A stretch of DNA of 64,000 bases from positions 1 through 64,000 of the forward strand of contig DASZWD010000049.1 of NCBI GenBank assembly GCA_035546775.1, read 5' to 3'. Under the pieces are notes generated by a model. That model worked only from the letters and a program-made list of their open reading frames with translations, was not told the DNA's origin and made no database searches. A program made the position numbers and the translations under genes. This stretch comes from Acidimicrobiales bacterium. GTDB taxonomy: Bacteria; Actinomycetota; Acidimicrobiia; Acidimicrobiales; JACCXE01. This document shows, piece by piece, positions 39,767 through 48,709 of the stretch (within the stretch, counting starts at the first letter, position 1; each line of letters begins with the position of its first letter).

Positions 39767-41836
39767 ATGGCGACGATGTTCCGGGGGTTTGCCGAAGCCG
39801 AACTCGTCGAGGACCTGCGGCGGGCCCACGTGTCCCGCTGCCTGGACGATCGCGAGATCGCCCTGCAAAAACAGAGCCGGGTCTTCTTCCAGATCTCGGG
39901 TGCGGGCCACGAAGGGCTGCTGCTGGCGCTGGCGCGCAGCCTGCGTCCGGGTTACGACTGGTTTTTCCCGTATTACCGGGATCGGGCGCTGGTTCTGGCG
40001 TTGGGCGTGACGCCCACGGAGATCCTCTACGAAGCCGTGGGCTCCGCGCTCGACCCGTCGTCAGGCGGGCGGCAGATGCCGTGCCACTGGGGTCACAAGG
40101 ACCTCAACGTCGTCAGCCAGACGAGTGCGACGGGCACGCAGTGCCTGCCGGCGGTTGGCAGCGCCGAGGCGGCGCGCTACATCGGCCGGCGCGACCTGCC
40201 CGGCTGCGTCGCCCACGGCGACGAACTGACCTACGTCTCCCTCGGCGAGGGGGCGACGTCGGAAGGCGAGTTCTGGGAGAGCCTCAACACCGCGTGCACC
40301 GAGCATTTGCCGGTGCTCTACGTCGTGGCCGACAACGGCTTCGCCATCTCCGTGCCCGCCAGCGAGCAGGCGCCGGCGCCCGTCGCCGAGTTGGTGCAGG
40401 GCTTCCGCGGCCTCGCCGTCCACCGCTTCGACGGGCGCGACTACTTCGAGGCGCGCCGCCGCGGCGCCGAGGCCATCGCCCGCGTGCGCGCCTCGGAAGG
40501 CCCCGCGCTGATCCACGCCACCGTGACCCGTCCGTATTCACACTCGGCGGCCGACACGCAGAGCAAGTACCGGTCGCGCGAAGAACTCGCCGACGAGGCG
40601 GAGCACGATCCGATCCTCGTGCTCGAAACCGCGCTGGTCGAAGGCGGCGTCCTGTCGCCCGCCGAAGCCCAGGCGTTGCGCGACGAGGCGTTCCAGATCG
40701 TGGCCGACGCGGCGAAGGAAGCGATGCGGGCGCCGCGGCCCGATCCCGCCGACATCGCCAAGCACGTGAAGAACCTGCCGGCGCTGCGCGAGCGCGCCTA
40801 CGACGCGGCGGAAGCGGGCGAGCCCGTCGCCTTCGGCGAGGCGATCAAACGCACGCTGCACGAGGTGATGGCGAAGGACGAACGCATCCGCGTCTTCGGG
40901 GAGGACGTCGGCGACGCCCGCGAGACGGTGCTCAAAGACGTCGAAGGCAAAGGCGGCGTGTTCGGCACCACCCACGGCCTGCAGCGCGAGTTCGGGCGCG
41001 CCCGCTGCTTCAACACGCCGCTCGCCGAAGCCAACATCGTCGGGCGCGCCGTGGGCCAGGCGATTCGGGGTTTGCGGCCCGCGCCCGAAGTGCAGTTCTT
41101 CGACTACATCTGGCCGGCGATGCAGCAGATCAAGACCGAGGCGGCGACGGCGCGCTGGCGGTCGAACGGCGCCTTCAGCGTCCCGATGGTGCTGCGGGTG
41201 CCGATCGGCGGATACCTCGTCGGCGGTGCGATCTGGCATTCGCAGTGCGGCGAGTCGATCTTCGCCCACGTGCCCGGACTCACGATCGGGTTCCCGTCAC
41301 GCGCCCGTGACGCGGCGGGCATGCTGCGCGCCGCCTTCAGCGCGGATGACCCGATCATGTTCCTCGAGCACAAGCACCTGCTGCGCCAGCCCTACACCGT
41401 CGACCCGTTCCCGCCCGAGGACTACGTGGTGCCTTTCGGCAAGGGGTACGTCGACCACGCAGGCGGCGCGCTCACCGTCGTGAGCTACGGCGCCACCGTC
41501 GAGCGGACGCGCAAAGCAGTGGCGTCGCTCGGCTACGAGGACGAGGTCGAGCTGATCGACCTGCGCTGGATCATTCCGTGGGACCACGACCTCGTCGCCG
41601 CGTCGGTCGCCAAGACCGGCCGCTGCCTCGTCGTGCACGAAGACGTCATCACGTGCGGCTTCGGCGCCGAGGTCGCGGCCTGGGTGGCTGAACACTGCTT
41701 CGAGTCACTCGACGCCCCCGTGCGCCGCGTCGCCGCCATCGACACCCACGTCGCCTACGAGCCGACCCTCGAAGCCGCCGTCCTCCCCCAAGTCGACGAC
41801 ATCGCCGCAGCCATCAAAGACCTGCTGGCCTACTAA
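39767..41836 (+). CDS. Fused E1 alpha-beta subunit of a 2-oxoacid dehydrogenase
   Basis: A 689-residue thiamine-diphosphate enzyme made of both E1 subunits in one chain. The alpha part (1-325) has the ThDP region GDELTYVSLGEGATSEGEF...VADNGFAIS (the GDG-to-N motif in modified form). The beta part (345-689) has the MAKDERIRVFGEDVGDARETV start, FGTTHGLQREFG, FNTPLAEANIVG and the RVPIGGY loop. It resembles branched-chain 2-oxoacid or pyruvate E1, which decarboxylates the acid and passes the acyl group to an E2. No E2 or E3 gene is adjacent, so the partner subunits are elsewhere. Confidence 0.9.
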   Translation: MATMFRGFAEAELVEDLRRAHVSRCLDDREIALQKQSRVFFQISGAGHEGLLLALARSLRPGYDWFFPYYRDRALVLALGVTPTEILYEAVGSALDPSSGGRQMPCHWGHKDLNVVSQTSATGTQCLPAVGSAEAARYIGRRDLPGCVAHGDELTYVSLGEGATSEGEFWESLNTACTEHLPVLYVVADNGFAISVPASEQAPAPVAELVQGFRGLAVHRFDGRDYFEARRRGAEAIARVRASEGPALIHATVTRPYSHSAADTQSKYRSREELADEAEHDPILVLETALVEGGVLSPAEAQALRDEAFQIVADAAKEAMRAPRPDPADIAKHVKNLPALRERAYDAAEAGEPVAFGEAIKRTLHEVMAKDERIRVFGEDVGDARETVLKDVEGKGGVFGTTHGLQREFGRARCFNTPLAEANIVGRAVGQAIRGLRPAPEVQFFDYIWPAMQQIKTEAATARWRSNGAFSVPMVLRVPIGGYLVGGAIWHSQCGESIFAHVPGLTIGFPSRARDAAGMLRAAFSADDPIMFLEHKHLLRQPYTVDPFPPEDYVVPFGKGYVDHAGGALTVVSYGATVERTRKAVASLGYEDEVELIDLRWIIPWDHDLVAASVAKTGRCLVVHEDVITCGFGAEVAAWVAEHCFESLDAPVRRVAAIDTHVAYEPTLEAAVLPQVDDIAAAIKDLLAY

Positions 41837-41837
41837 A

Positions 41838-41880
41838 CCTGTGTTCTGTGGCACACGATTCGTGTGCCACAGAACACAGG
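41838..41880. terminator. Perfect 43-nt palindromic bidirectional terminator
   Basis: Two 21-base arms (41838-41858 and 41860-41880) are perfectly complementary around one central base. The outer ends read CCTGTG and CACAGG. It lies two bases after the E1 stop and five bases before the convergent pyrE stop, so it can stop transcription from both sides. The stem is far longer than a usual terminator and has no U tract, so a different role (mRNA end protection, protein site) is also possible. Confidence 0.75.
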
Positions 41881-41884
41881 CTCG

Positions 41885-42436
41885 CTAGGAGACGGGGCCG
41901 TCGTAGTCGAAGCCCAAGTCGGGGGCGGTCACGAGGGCGACGAAGGGGATACCGGCGTCGGCGGCGTAGCCGGCCGCGGTGCCGCCGCGGTCGACAAGGG
42001 CGACCATGAGGACGGGCTCCGCGCCCTCGGCGCGCACGGCTTCGGCGGCTTCGAGAATCGACACGCCCCGCGACGTGGTGTCCTCGGTGAGGACGACTTT
42101 GTCCCCGGGGTCGAGGGCGCCGGCGATGCGACCGCCGGCGCCGTGGTCTTTGACTTCCTTGCGCACCGAGAACGACTTGAGGCTACGACCGACAGTGGCG
42201 GCGTAGGCGGCGGTGGCGAACGCGATCGGATCGGCGCCCATCGTGAGGCCACCGATAGCCGTGGCTTCCGGCGGAATGACGGCGAGGGCGGCCTGGGCGA
42301 CGAGGAGGATGCCGTCGGGGCGGCAGGCGGTCTGCTTGGAGTCGAGGAAGTACGGGCTCTTCTTGCCCGACTTCAACGTGAAGTCGCCCCGCTTGACCGA
42401 GTACTTGAGCAGGTGCTCGATCAATTGCTGCTTCAC
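41885..42436 (-). CDS. pyrE: Orotate phosphoribosyltransferase
   Basis: A 183-residue type I phosphoribosyltransferase that makes orotidine 5'-phosphate in pyrimidine synthesis. It has the family start region GDFTLKSGKKSPYFLDSK, the hinge GGLTMGADPIA, RKEVKDHG and the PRPP-binding motif VVLTEDTTSRG. GTG 42436 starts one base after the purM stop (TGA, then C, then GTG). A longer start inside purM is less likely. Last gene of the purF-purM-pyrE run. Confidence 0.92.
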   Translation of the reverse strand: MKQQLIEHLLKYSVKRGDFTLKSGKKSPYFLDSKQTACRPDGILLVAQAALAVIPPEATAIGGLTMGADPIAFATAAYAATVGRSLKSFSVRKEVKDHGAGGRIAGALDPGDKVVLTEDTTSRGVSILEAAEAVRAEGAEPVLMVALVDRGGTAAGYAADAGIPFVALVTAPDLGFDYDGPVS

Positions 42437-42437
42437 G

Positions 42438-43484
42438 TCAGGCAAGGTGGACCTCGTTGCGGCCGGTGACGACCTCGCCAACCTGCACGGCGAGATGACC
42501 GGCGGCGCGCAGCACGTCGAGCGCCTTGTAGGCGTCCGACGGCGGCACGACCACGATCATGCCGAGGCCGAGGTTGAACGTGGCCGCCATCTCGGCGTCA
42601 GGAATCTCGCCGATGTGCTGAATCTCGCTGAAGATGCGGGGCGTCTCGAAGCGGCGGCGCTCGACGACGGCGTCGCAACTGTCGGGCAGGACGCGCACGA
42701 GGTTGCCCGGAATGCCGCCGCCGGTGATGTGGGCGACGGCGTGCACGTCGACGTGGCGCAGCAACTCGAGGATCGCCGGCGCGTAGATGACCGACGGGCT
42801 CAGCAGCTCGTCGGCGAGCGAATGGTGCGCCCCGGAGTACGCCGGCGCGTCGAGCGAGCGGCCGTCGACTTCGAGCAACGCCTTGCGTGCCAGCGAATAG
42901 CCGTTCGAGCGCAGGTTGGGCGAGGGCAAGCCGACGAGGACGTCGCCGGCGCGTACGTGCTCGCCGGTGATCAGGCGGTCGCGCTCGACGACGCCGACGG
43001 TGAAGCCGACGAGGTCGAACTCGCCTTCCTTCATCGCGCCGGGGTGCTCGGCCATCTCACCGCCGACGAGGGCACACCCGGCGATGCGGCAACCCTCGGC
43101 GATGCCGGCCACGAGCTGGTCGATCTGGTGCGGGTCGAGCTTGCCCACCGCGATGTAGTCGTTGAAGAACAGCGGCTCGGCACCCTGGCACACGATGTCG
43201 TCGACGCACATCGCCACGAGGTCCTGGCCGATGGTGGTGAAGCGTCCGGTCGCCTGCGCGATCAGCGCCTTGGTGCCGGTGCCGTCGGTCGAGCTGACGA
43301 GGACGGGGTTCTTGTAGCGACCGGCCGGAAAACCGAACAGACCGCCGAAGCCGCCGATGTCGCCGATGACTTCGGGACGGAAGGTGGAGCGCACGTGCTC
43401 GCGGATGCGACGCACGGCTTCCTCACCCGCCGCGATGTCGACGCCGGCGGCCTTGTAGCTGAGCTGCTTGTCGGCGTCAGGCAC
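42438..43484 (-). CDS. purM: Phosphoribosylformylglycinamidine cyclo-ligase
   Basis: A 348-residue AIR synthetase of purine synthesis. Family motifs: LSYKAAGVDIAAGEEAV, VLVSSTDGTGTK, DDIVCQGAEPLFFNDYIA, LVGGEMAEHPG, GLPSPNLRSNGYSLAR and AHITGGGIPGN. GTG 43484 gives the usual N-terminus and overlaps purF by eight bases; GGAAG lies upstream. Confidence 0.94.
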   Translation of the reverse strand: MPDADKQLSYKAAGVDIAAGEEAVRRIREHVRSTFRPEVIGDIGGFGGLFGFPAGRYKNPVLVSSTDGTGTKALIAQATGRFTTIGQDLVAMCVDDIVCQGAEPLFFNDYIAVGKLDPHQIDQLVAGIAEGCRIAGCALVGGEMAEHPGAMKEGEFDLVGFTVGVVERDRLITGEHVRAGDVLVGLPSPNLRSNGYSLARKALLEVDGRSLDAPAYSGAHHSLADELLSPSVIYAPAILELLRHVDVHAVAHITGGGIPGNLVRVLPDSCDAVVERRRFETPRIFSEIQHIGEIPDAEMAATFNLGLGMIVVVPPSDAYKALDVLRAAGHLAVQVGEVVTGRNEVHLA

Positions 43485-44916
43485 GCGAGGCTTCCAGCAC
43501 ACCCTTCGACAAGGCGATGTCCGGGGCGACGGGGTACTCGCCCGTAAGGCACGCCGTGCAGAACCCGGCGCCGGGCGCGTCGATCGCCTCGATCAACTTG
43601 TCGAGTTGGAGATACGCCAGCGAGTCGGCGCCGAGATAGTCGCGGATCTCGTCGACGGTCATGTTGGCGGCGATGAGTTCGGCCTTGGTGCCGGTGTCGA
43701 TCCCGTAGAAGCACGGCCATTTCCACGGCGGCAACGTCACCCGCAGGTGAATCTCGGCCGCACCGGCCTCGCGCAGCATGCGCACGACGGCCTTGTGCGT
43801 GGTGCCGCGCACGATGGAGTCCTCGACGACGATCAACCGCTTGCCCTCGACGTTGTCGCGCAGCGGGTTGAATTTGCGGCGCACGCCGGCGTCGCGGCTG
43901 GCCTGGTCGGGGGCGATGAACGTGCGGCCGATATAGCGGTTCTTCACCAGCCCCTGGCCGTAGGGAATGCCGGAGCGCTTGGCGTAGCCCTCCGCCGCCG
44001 GCAGGCTCGACTCGGGCACCCCCATGACCATGTCGGCGTCGACCGGCGCCTGCTCGGCGAGCAGCTCACCCATGCGGCGACGGGCGCCGTGGACTTCCTT
44101 CCCGTAGAGCTGGGCGTCGGGACGCGAGAAGTAGACGGCCTCGACGATGCACAGCCGGGGCGAGACGCGCTCGCTCGGGAACGGGTGCAGCGAACGCAGA
44201 CCCGACGCGTCGATGACGACCATCTCGCCCGGGTCGATCTCGCGCACGAAGTGCGCACCGACGATGTCGAGCGCCGGGCTCTCGGACGCGATCACCCAGC
44301 CGCCGTCGATCTTGCCGAGACACAGCGGACGGAAACCGTTGGGGTCGCGCACGCCGATCACGTGCGAGGCGTCCATCACCACAAGGCTGAACGCGCCTTC
44401 GAGTTGCGGCAGCACGTGCATCAGGGACCGCTCGAGGTCGCGACCGTCGGCGGACTCTTCGGCGGGATAGGCACGGGCGATGAGCTCGCCCATGAGGTCG
44501 CTGTCGGACGACACGGTGCCGGCGAGCATGCCGGCCGACTCCATCAACGACACCGTGTTGCTCAGGTTGCCGTTGTGGCCGAGGGCGAAACCGGCGTCGC
44601 CGACCGTGCGGTAGATCGGCTGGGCGTTGTGCCACTCCGACGAGCCCGTCGTCGAGTACCGCGTATGGCCCATGCCGAGGTGACCGGTGAGCGCCGCGAG
44701 GATGTTCTTGTTGAACACGTTGGACACGAGGCCCATGTCCTTGGTGACTTCCATGAAGCGCCCGTCGGACACCGCCATGCCGGCGGATTCCTGGCCGCGG
44801 TGCTGGAGAGCGAACAGCCCGTCGTAGATGGCGTAGGAGACGGCGCGGCCAGGCGCGTAAATACCGAAGACGCCGCACGCCTCGCGCAGCTCAGGCGCGA
44901 GTTCCGATTCACTCAC
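43477..44916 (-). CDS. purF: Amidophosphoribosyltransferase
   Basis: A 479-residue first-step enzyme of purine synthesis. After a short propeptide (ELAPELREA) comes the catalytic Cys14 in CGVFGIYAPG; the glutaminase domain has ALQHRGQESAGMAV and GHNGNL. The phosphoribosyltransferase domain has GVPESSLPAAEGYAKRSGIPYGQGLVKNRYIGRTFI and the PRPP motif LIVVEDSIVRGTT. Its ATG overlaps the stop of the upstream ECF sigma gene (ATGA), an unexpected partner. PurF feeds PurM and, two genes on, PyrE. Confidence 0.95.
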   Translation of the reverse strand: MSESELAPELREACGVFGIYAPGRAVSYAIYDGLFALQHRGQESAGMAVSDGRFMEVTKDMGLVSNVFNKNILAALTGHLGMGHTRYSTTGSSEWHNAQPIYRTVGDAGFALGHNGNLSNTVSLMESAGMLAGTVSSDSDLMGELIARAYPAEESADGRDLERSLMHVLPQLEGAFSLVVMDASHVIGVRDPNGFRPLCLGKIDGGWVIASESPALDIVGAHFVREIDPGEMVVIDASGLRSLHPFPSERVSPRLCIVEAVYFSRPDAQLYGKEVHGARRRMGELLAEQAPVDADMVMGVPESSLPAAEGYAKRSGIPYGQGLVKNRYIGRTFIAPDQASRDAGVRRKFNPLRDNVEGKRLIVVEDSIVRGTTHKAVVRMLREAGAAEIHLRVTLPPWKWPCFYGIDTGTKAELIAANMTVDEIRDYLGADSLAYLQLDKLIEAIDAPGAGFCTACLTGEYPVAPDIALSKGVLEASRA

Positions 44917-45983
44917 CTGATCGTGCGGATGGTGTTGCCGAGAAGGTTGGTGACCGCGGGCACGAGGCCAGTTTGGCCGCTGGCCGCGGGTGCCCTGGGC
45001 GTTGTGACGGCAGGCGGGGTTGCGGGCAGCGCGGGAGCGATCGGCGCGCTCGTGTGGGCCGCACCCACGAGCGGCTTCGCCTGCTCTTCGAGCGTCGCGA
45101 CGAGCGCCGGTGCCGAACGCGCGAGGGGCACCGAGACCGGCGCCGTGATGGTTGGCACCGTCGGCGGCGTGACCTGCGCCGTCGGGCCGGCGGCGCCGAA
45201 GGGCGCCAGCGCGATAGCGCCCGCCGCGAGCGGCGCGGCGGCCTGCGAGACAACCGAAGGCACGCCCGGCACCATGCCCATCGCGGAGGCGACGTGGTAC
45301 GACGCCGTGGCCACGGCGTTGGACACCGCCTGCGCGACCCGGGTGATCGTGGCGAACTGCGTGACGCCGGCGCTCACGGCGGTGACCGCCGTGGTGCTGG
45401 CGACGCTGGCGGCGCCGGACTCGGTCGACATCGCCTGGACCGACGCGGCGAGGCGGCGGCGCGCCCGCAGCAGCAGCGAGTCCACGGCACCGAGCGACAG
45501 ACCAAGGGCGGCGGCGATTTCCGGCGGGCGCCGGCCGTCGACGTCGCGGGCGACGACGACGTCGCGCTGGCGGTCGGGCAGCGACGCCAGGGCCCGCTGG
45601 ATCAGGGCGGCCTGCTCGGCGCGCAGCACGGCGTTCTCAGGAGCGTTCTCGACGGCCTCCACGCTGTCGTTGCCCACCTCGTCGGACGGGGTGGTGCGGG
45701 CCGCGGCGCGCATGTGGTCGACGCACAGGTTGTTGGCGATCACCTGCACCCAGGCGCCGAAGCGACGGTCGCCGGTGCAGCGATCGAGGCGCTCGTAGGC
45801 GCGCACGAACGCGGCTTGGGCGACCTCGTCGGCCTCGCGGATGTCCCGCAGGCGGCGGGCGCAGGAGCGGCGGACCGTCTGGTAGTGGCGGCGGAACAGC
45901 TCAGAGAAGGCGTCGGCGTCGCCTTCTTGCGCGGCGAAAACCAACATGGCGTCGGTTTCGACGTCGTGCGGTGATGCAACCAC
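44913..45983 (-). CDS. ECF sigma factor with long Ala/Pro/Thr-rich C-terminal extension, coupled to purF
   Basis: A 356-residue protein. Residues 18-90 are sigma region 2 (FSELFRRHYQTVRRSCARRLRDIREADEVAQAAFVRAYERL), and 125-180 region 4 (LASLPDRQRDVVVARDVDGRRPPEIAAALGLSLGAVDSLLLRARRRL). The last 170 residues are Ala, Val, Thr and Pro rich with a weakly hydrophobic middle (about 225-275), as in membrane- or partner-bound sigma factors. GTG 45983 is chosen because GGGAG lies six bases upstream. It overlaps purF (ATGA). Why a sigma factor is co-translated with purine synthesis is unclear. Confidence 0.82.
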   Translation of the reverse strand: MVASPHDVETDAMLVFAAQEGDADAFSELFRRHYQTVRRSCARRLRDIREADEVAQAAFVRAYERLDRCTGDRRFGAWVQVIANNLCVDHMRAAARTTPSDEVGNDSVEAVENAPENAVLRAEQAALIQRALASLPDRQRDVVVARDVDGRRPPEIAAALGLSLGAVDSLLLRARRRLAASVQAMSTESGAASVASTTAVTAVSAGVTQFATITRVAQAVSNAVATASYHVASAMGMVPGVPSVVSQAAAPLAAGAIALAPFGAAGPTAQVTPPTVPTITAPVSVPLARSAPALVATLEEQAKPLVGAAHTSAPIAPALPATPPAVTTPRAPAASGQTGLVPAVTNLLGNTIRTIR

Positions 45984-46072
45984 CAGCTGCTCCCAGTTAA
46001 TGGACCCGCGCCCGGACCCGCTTCTCGACGTCCTCAGGGTACCAGCCAGAACTCGCAACTACGTTTCGCTCG

Positions 46073-47083
46073 GTGGAGGTGGTGTTCGCGGGTCGGGGCG
46101 ATTCGGTCACAGCGCCCAAAGTGGCCGGTGACCTGTTCTTGCGCGGCGTGCAGGCGCTGTTCCGCAACTTCAACGCCGGACGCGGCCACCCGCGCCCGGC
46201 GGGGCTTGCGGGCGTGTGCGACGAGGCCACGTTCATCGGCGCGGTGCGAGGCCTGACCGACGCCATCTACGCGGCGACGGGGTCCCCCGCGGTCGAAGAC
46301 GTATCGCCCGGGAACGCCGAGGTGCGCGACCTCATCGAAGCCGTGTATGCCGACGACGTCGCGGCGCCGGCGCCGGCGACGTTGCGGGCGCCGGTGTTCG
46401 TCGTCGGCGTCCCGCGCAGTGGCACCACCTGGGTCGCCAACATGCTGCGGGCGCACCCCGCGCTCGACGGACCCGATGTCGAAACCGCCCTCTTCGTCTC
46501 GCTGCAGCCGCTGTGGAACAACGCGGCGTTACGAGACTGGGTCAGCGACGACGCGCTGGCGACGGCGATGCGCGGCTTCGTGAGCACCGTGCTGGCGCCG
46601 TGGGGCCCCCGCGTCGTCGAGAAGACGCCCCTGCACGCCGAGCACCTGCCCCTCATCGCCACGGTGTTCCCCGACGCCTCGGTCGTGTCGGTGCACCGCG
46701 ACGGCCGCGACGTGGTGCGATCGCTGTTGGAGATGGAGGCGGGCACCGACGACGTCGTCGTCGCGGCCACCCGCTGGTCCGAGATCACGCGTGAGGTGTC
46801 GGCGAGGCTGCCGTCGCTCGCCCACGCCTGCGACCTGCGCTACGAGTCGCTCCTCGCCGACCCGGTCGCCGGCGTCGTCGACCTGTTCGCCTGGCTCGGG
46901 CTGGCGGTCGACGACGACGTGCGCGCCGAGGTGGCGCGTCGCGCCGGCGAACGCGTCAGCCAGTACAACACCACCGGCGATGTCGGCGCCGGCAAGTGGC
47001 GCAGCTTGTCGCGCAAGCAACTGCGGGCCGTGTACCGCCACGCCGGCGACCGGCTCGACGAACTCGGATACGCCGATCGGTGA
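46073..47083 (+). CDS. Sulfotransferase (PAPS-dependent)
   Basis: A 336-residue cytoplasmic sulfotransferase. The 5'-phosphosulfate-binding loop is VPRSGTTWVANMLRAHP (about 114-130); the 3'-phosphate-binding region is VSVHRDGRDVVRSLLEM, and a late YNTTGDVGAGKWRSLSRKQL element is typical of the family. It would transfer sulfate from PAPS to an acceptor, here most likely a sugar of the surface polysaccharide. Divergent from the ECF sigma gene; the first gene of the surface-glycan region, coupled to the next by a GTGA overlap. Confidence 0.86.
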   Translation: MEVVFAGRGDSVTAPKVAGDLFLRGVQALFRNFNAGRGHPRPAGLAGVCDEATFIGAVRGLTDAIYAATGSPAVEDVSPGNAEVRDLIEAVYADDVAAPAPATLRAPVFVVGVPRSGTTWVANMLRAHPALDGPDVETALFVSLQPLWNNAALRDWVSDDALATAMRGFVSTVLAPWGPRVVEKTPLHAEHLPLIATVFPDASVVSVHRDGRDVVRSLLEMEAGTDDVVVAATRWSEITREVSARLPSLAHACDLRYESLLADPVAGVVDLFAWLGLAVDDDVRAEVARRAGERVSQYNTTGDVGAGKWRSLSRKQLRAVYRHAGDRLDELGYADR

Positions 47084-47943
47084 GGGTGACAGTCAACATC
47101 GCGGTCAAGAACCGGCGCGCCATGCTCGCCGCGTGTCTCGACGGCTTGGCGCGCCAGACGTTTCGCGACTTCGACGTCGTCGTGGTCGACAACGGATCGA
47201 CCGACGGCACACCTGACGAAGCGCGCGCGCCGCGCAACTTCGACGTCAAGGTGCTCACCGAACTCGGCTCCCTCGGCGCGGTGCGCAACGCCGGCGTGCA
47301 CGCGAGCGACGGTGAGATCGTCGCCTTCGTCGACTCCGACTGCGTGCCGACGCCGACGTGGTTGGCTGCTGGTATCGCCGCCTTCGACGATGCGTCGGTG
47401 ACCACCGTGCAGGGCATGACCCTGCCCGATCCCGCGGCGCCCCGCGGCCGCTGGGACGCGACGCAGGAGATCACGTCGTTTTCCGGTCGCTACGAGGCGT
47501 GCAACCTCTTCTACCGCCGCGACGCCCTGGTCGCCGCCGGCGGGTTCGACGAGGCCATCGGATTCTTCGGCGAGGACTCGATGGCGGGCTGGGCCGTCCG
47601 CCGCCTCGGCGGCCAGGAGGGCTTCGCCGCCGACGCCGTCGTCCACCACGCCGTGACCTACCCCGGGTTGCGATGGCACCTGCGGCGCTGCCTGCGATAC
47701 GGCAACTGGAACAAGCTCGTCCGTCGCTACCCGGAGATGCGCCAGCTGTTCTGGCGGCGCTACGTCATGCGCCAATCGCACCTGCAGACGCTGCTGGTGT
47801 TCCCGATGCTGTGGCGCCACCGTCCGTATACGTGGCGCCGCCGCGACGCCATCGTCGACGCCGCCGGCGGTGTCCTCTTCGATCTGGCGATCGAGGTCGC
47901 CCTACTGTGGGGCTCGATCCGTGAGCACACCCTTGTCCTCTGA
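47080..47943 (+). CDS. Family 2 glycosyltransferase
   Basis: A 287-residue GT-A enzyme. It opens with a beta strand and NGSTDGTP, then FVDSDC (the DxD sugar-metal motif), GGFDEAIGFFGED for acceptor binding, and a C-terminal Trp/Arg-rich helical region (RRCLRYGNWNKLVRRYPEMRQLFWRR) that may touch the membrane. GTG 47080 overlaps the sulfotransferase stop. It probably adds one sugar to the lipid-linked glycan. Confidence 0.86.
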   Translation: MRVTVNIAVKNRRAMLAACLDGLARQTFRDFDVVVVDNGSTDGTPDEARAPRNFDVKVLTELGSLGAVRNAGVHASDGEIVAFVDSDCVPTPTWLAAGIAAFDDASVTTVQGMTLPDPAAPRGRWDATQEITSFSGRYEACNLFYRRDALVAAGGFDEAIGFFGEDSMAGWAVRRLGGQEGFAADAVVHHAVTYPGLRWHLRRCLRYGNWNKLVRRYPEMRQLFWRRYVMRQSHLQTLLVFPMLWRHRPYTWRRRDAIVDAAGGVLFDLAIEVALLWGSIREHTLVL

Positions 47944-48709
47944 GTCGCGCTTGTGGCGCGTGCTCGTCATCGGCAACTCGATGACGACGATCGTGCCCGG
48001 CCGCACGTCGCGCCTCGAAGGCCCGTATGCCGAAGTGCTCGAACTGCTGCTGCGCGACGCCGGCATCAACGCCGAGGTGCGCAACGCCGGCAAGGAATAC
48101 GAGCTGATCGACGACGGGATCCACCGGTACCAGGAAGACGAGCGGGCCTGGAGTCCCGACGTGCTCGTCGTCAACTACGGCATGGCCGAGGCGCAGGCGC
48201 CGGCGATCCCGAAGGGCGTGCACAACCACTTCATGACGTGGGAGAAGGGCCTGTCGCGGCCGGCCGCCGCCTACCGGCGCCGGATCGCGCCCCAGGTCTG
48301 GCCGCGGCTGCGGCGCTACCAGCGCTGGGCGATGCGTCGGCTGGGCACGCGCACGTGGCGCATGTCGCCGCGCCGTTTCGCCGCCGAGTTGCAGCGGGTG
48401 ATCCTGCTGGCGCGCAGCGATCATCGCCTCGTGCTCGTCATCGACATCAACCCGCCGGGGCCGCGGCTGCTCTACAACCTGCCGGGCATCGACAAGCGGG
48501 TGGCGATTCTCAACGGCGTGCTCCACGACGTGGTGGGAAAGGCGGCCGCGGAAGACAGCGACGTGAAGCTGATCGAAGCCTCAGTGCTGGCCGACGAGAT
48601 GGGCATCGACCAAGCCATCCCCGACGGCTACCACTGGTCGCCGCCGGCCCAGCGCCGCGTGGCGCAGATGCTGGCCGACGAAATCGCGCCCTGGATCAAG
48701 AGCTTCTGA
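47921..48709 (+). CDS. SGNH-hydrolase-like protein
   Basis: A 262-residue protein with SGNH-type spacing: block I VLVIGNSMTT (GNS in place of GDS), a conserved asparagine region NAGKEYELIDDGIHRYQED, DVLVVNYGMAE, and a C-terminal DGYHWSPPAQRRVAQML with the catalytic Asp/His arrangement. Members deacylate or acylate sugars and lipids; here a glycan O-acetyl esterase or acyltransferase is plausible. GTG 47921 overlaps the glycosyltransferase by 23 bases. Its 3' end overlaps the convergent Wzt gene by 14 bases. Confidence 0.72.
   Translation: MSTPLSSESRLWRVLVIGNSMTTIVPGRTSRLEGPYAEVLELLLRDAGINAEVRNAGKEYELIDDGIHRYQEDERAWSPDVLVVNYGMAEAQAPAIPKGVHNHFMTWEKGLSRPAAAYRRRIAPQVWPRLRRYQRWAMRRLGTRTWRMSPRRFAAELQRVILLARSDHRLVLVIDINPPGPRLLYNLPGIDKRVAILNGVLHDVVGKAAAEDSDVKLIEASVLADEMGIDQAIPDGYHWSPPAQRRVAQMLADEIAPWIKSF

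Noticed and set aside
39751-41310. 519-codon frame overlapping the E1 gene on the same strand
   Set aside because: Arg-rich shadow in an alternative frame; the real frame has clear catalytic motifs.
43468-45798. 776-codon frame antisense to purF and the sigma gene
   Set aside because: A by-product of high-GC codon usage; its composition is repetitive and it covers well-identified genes.
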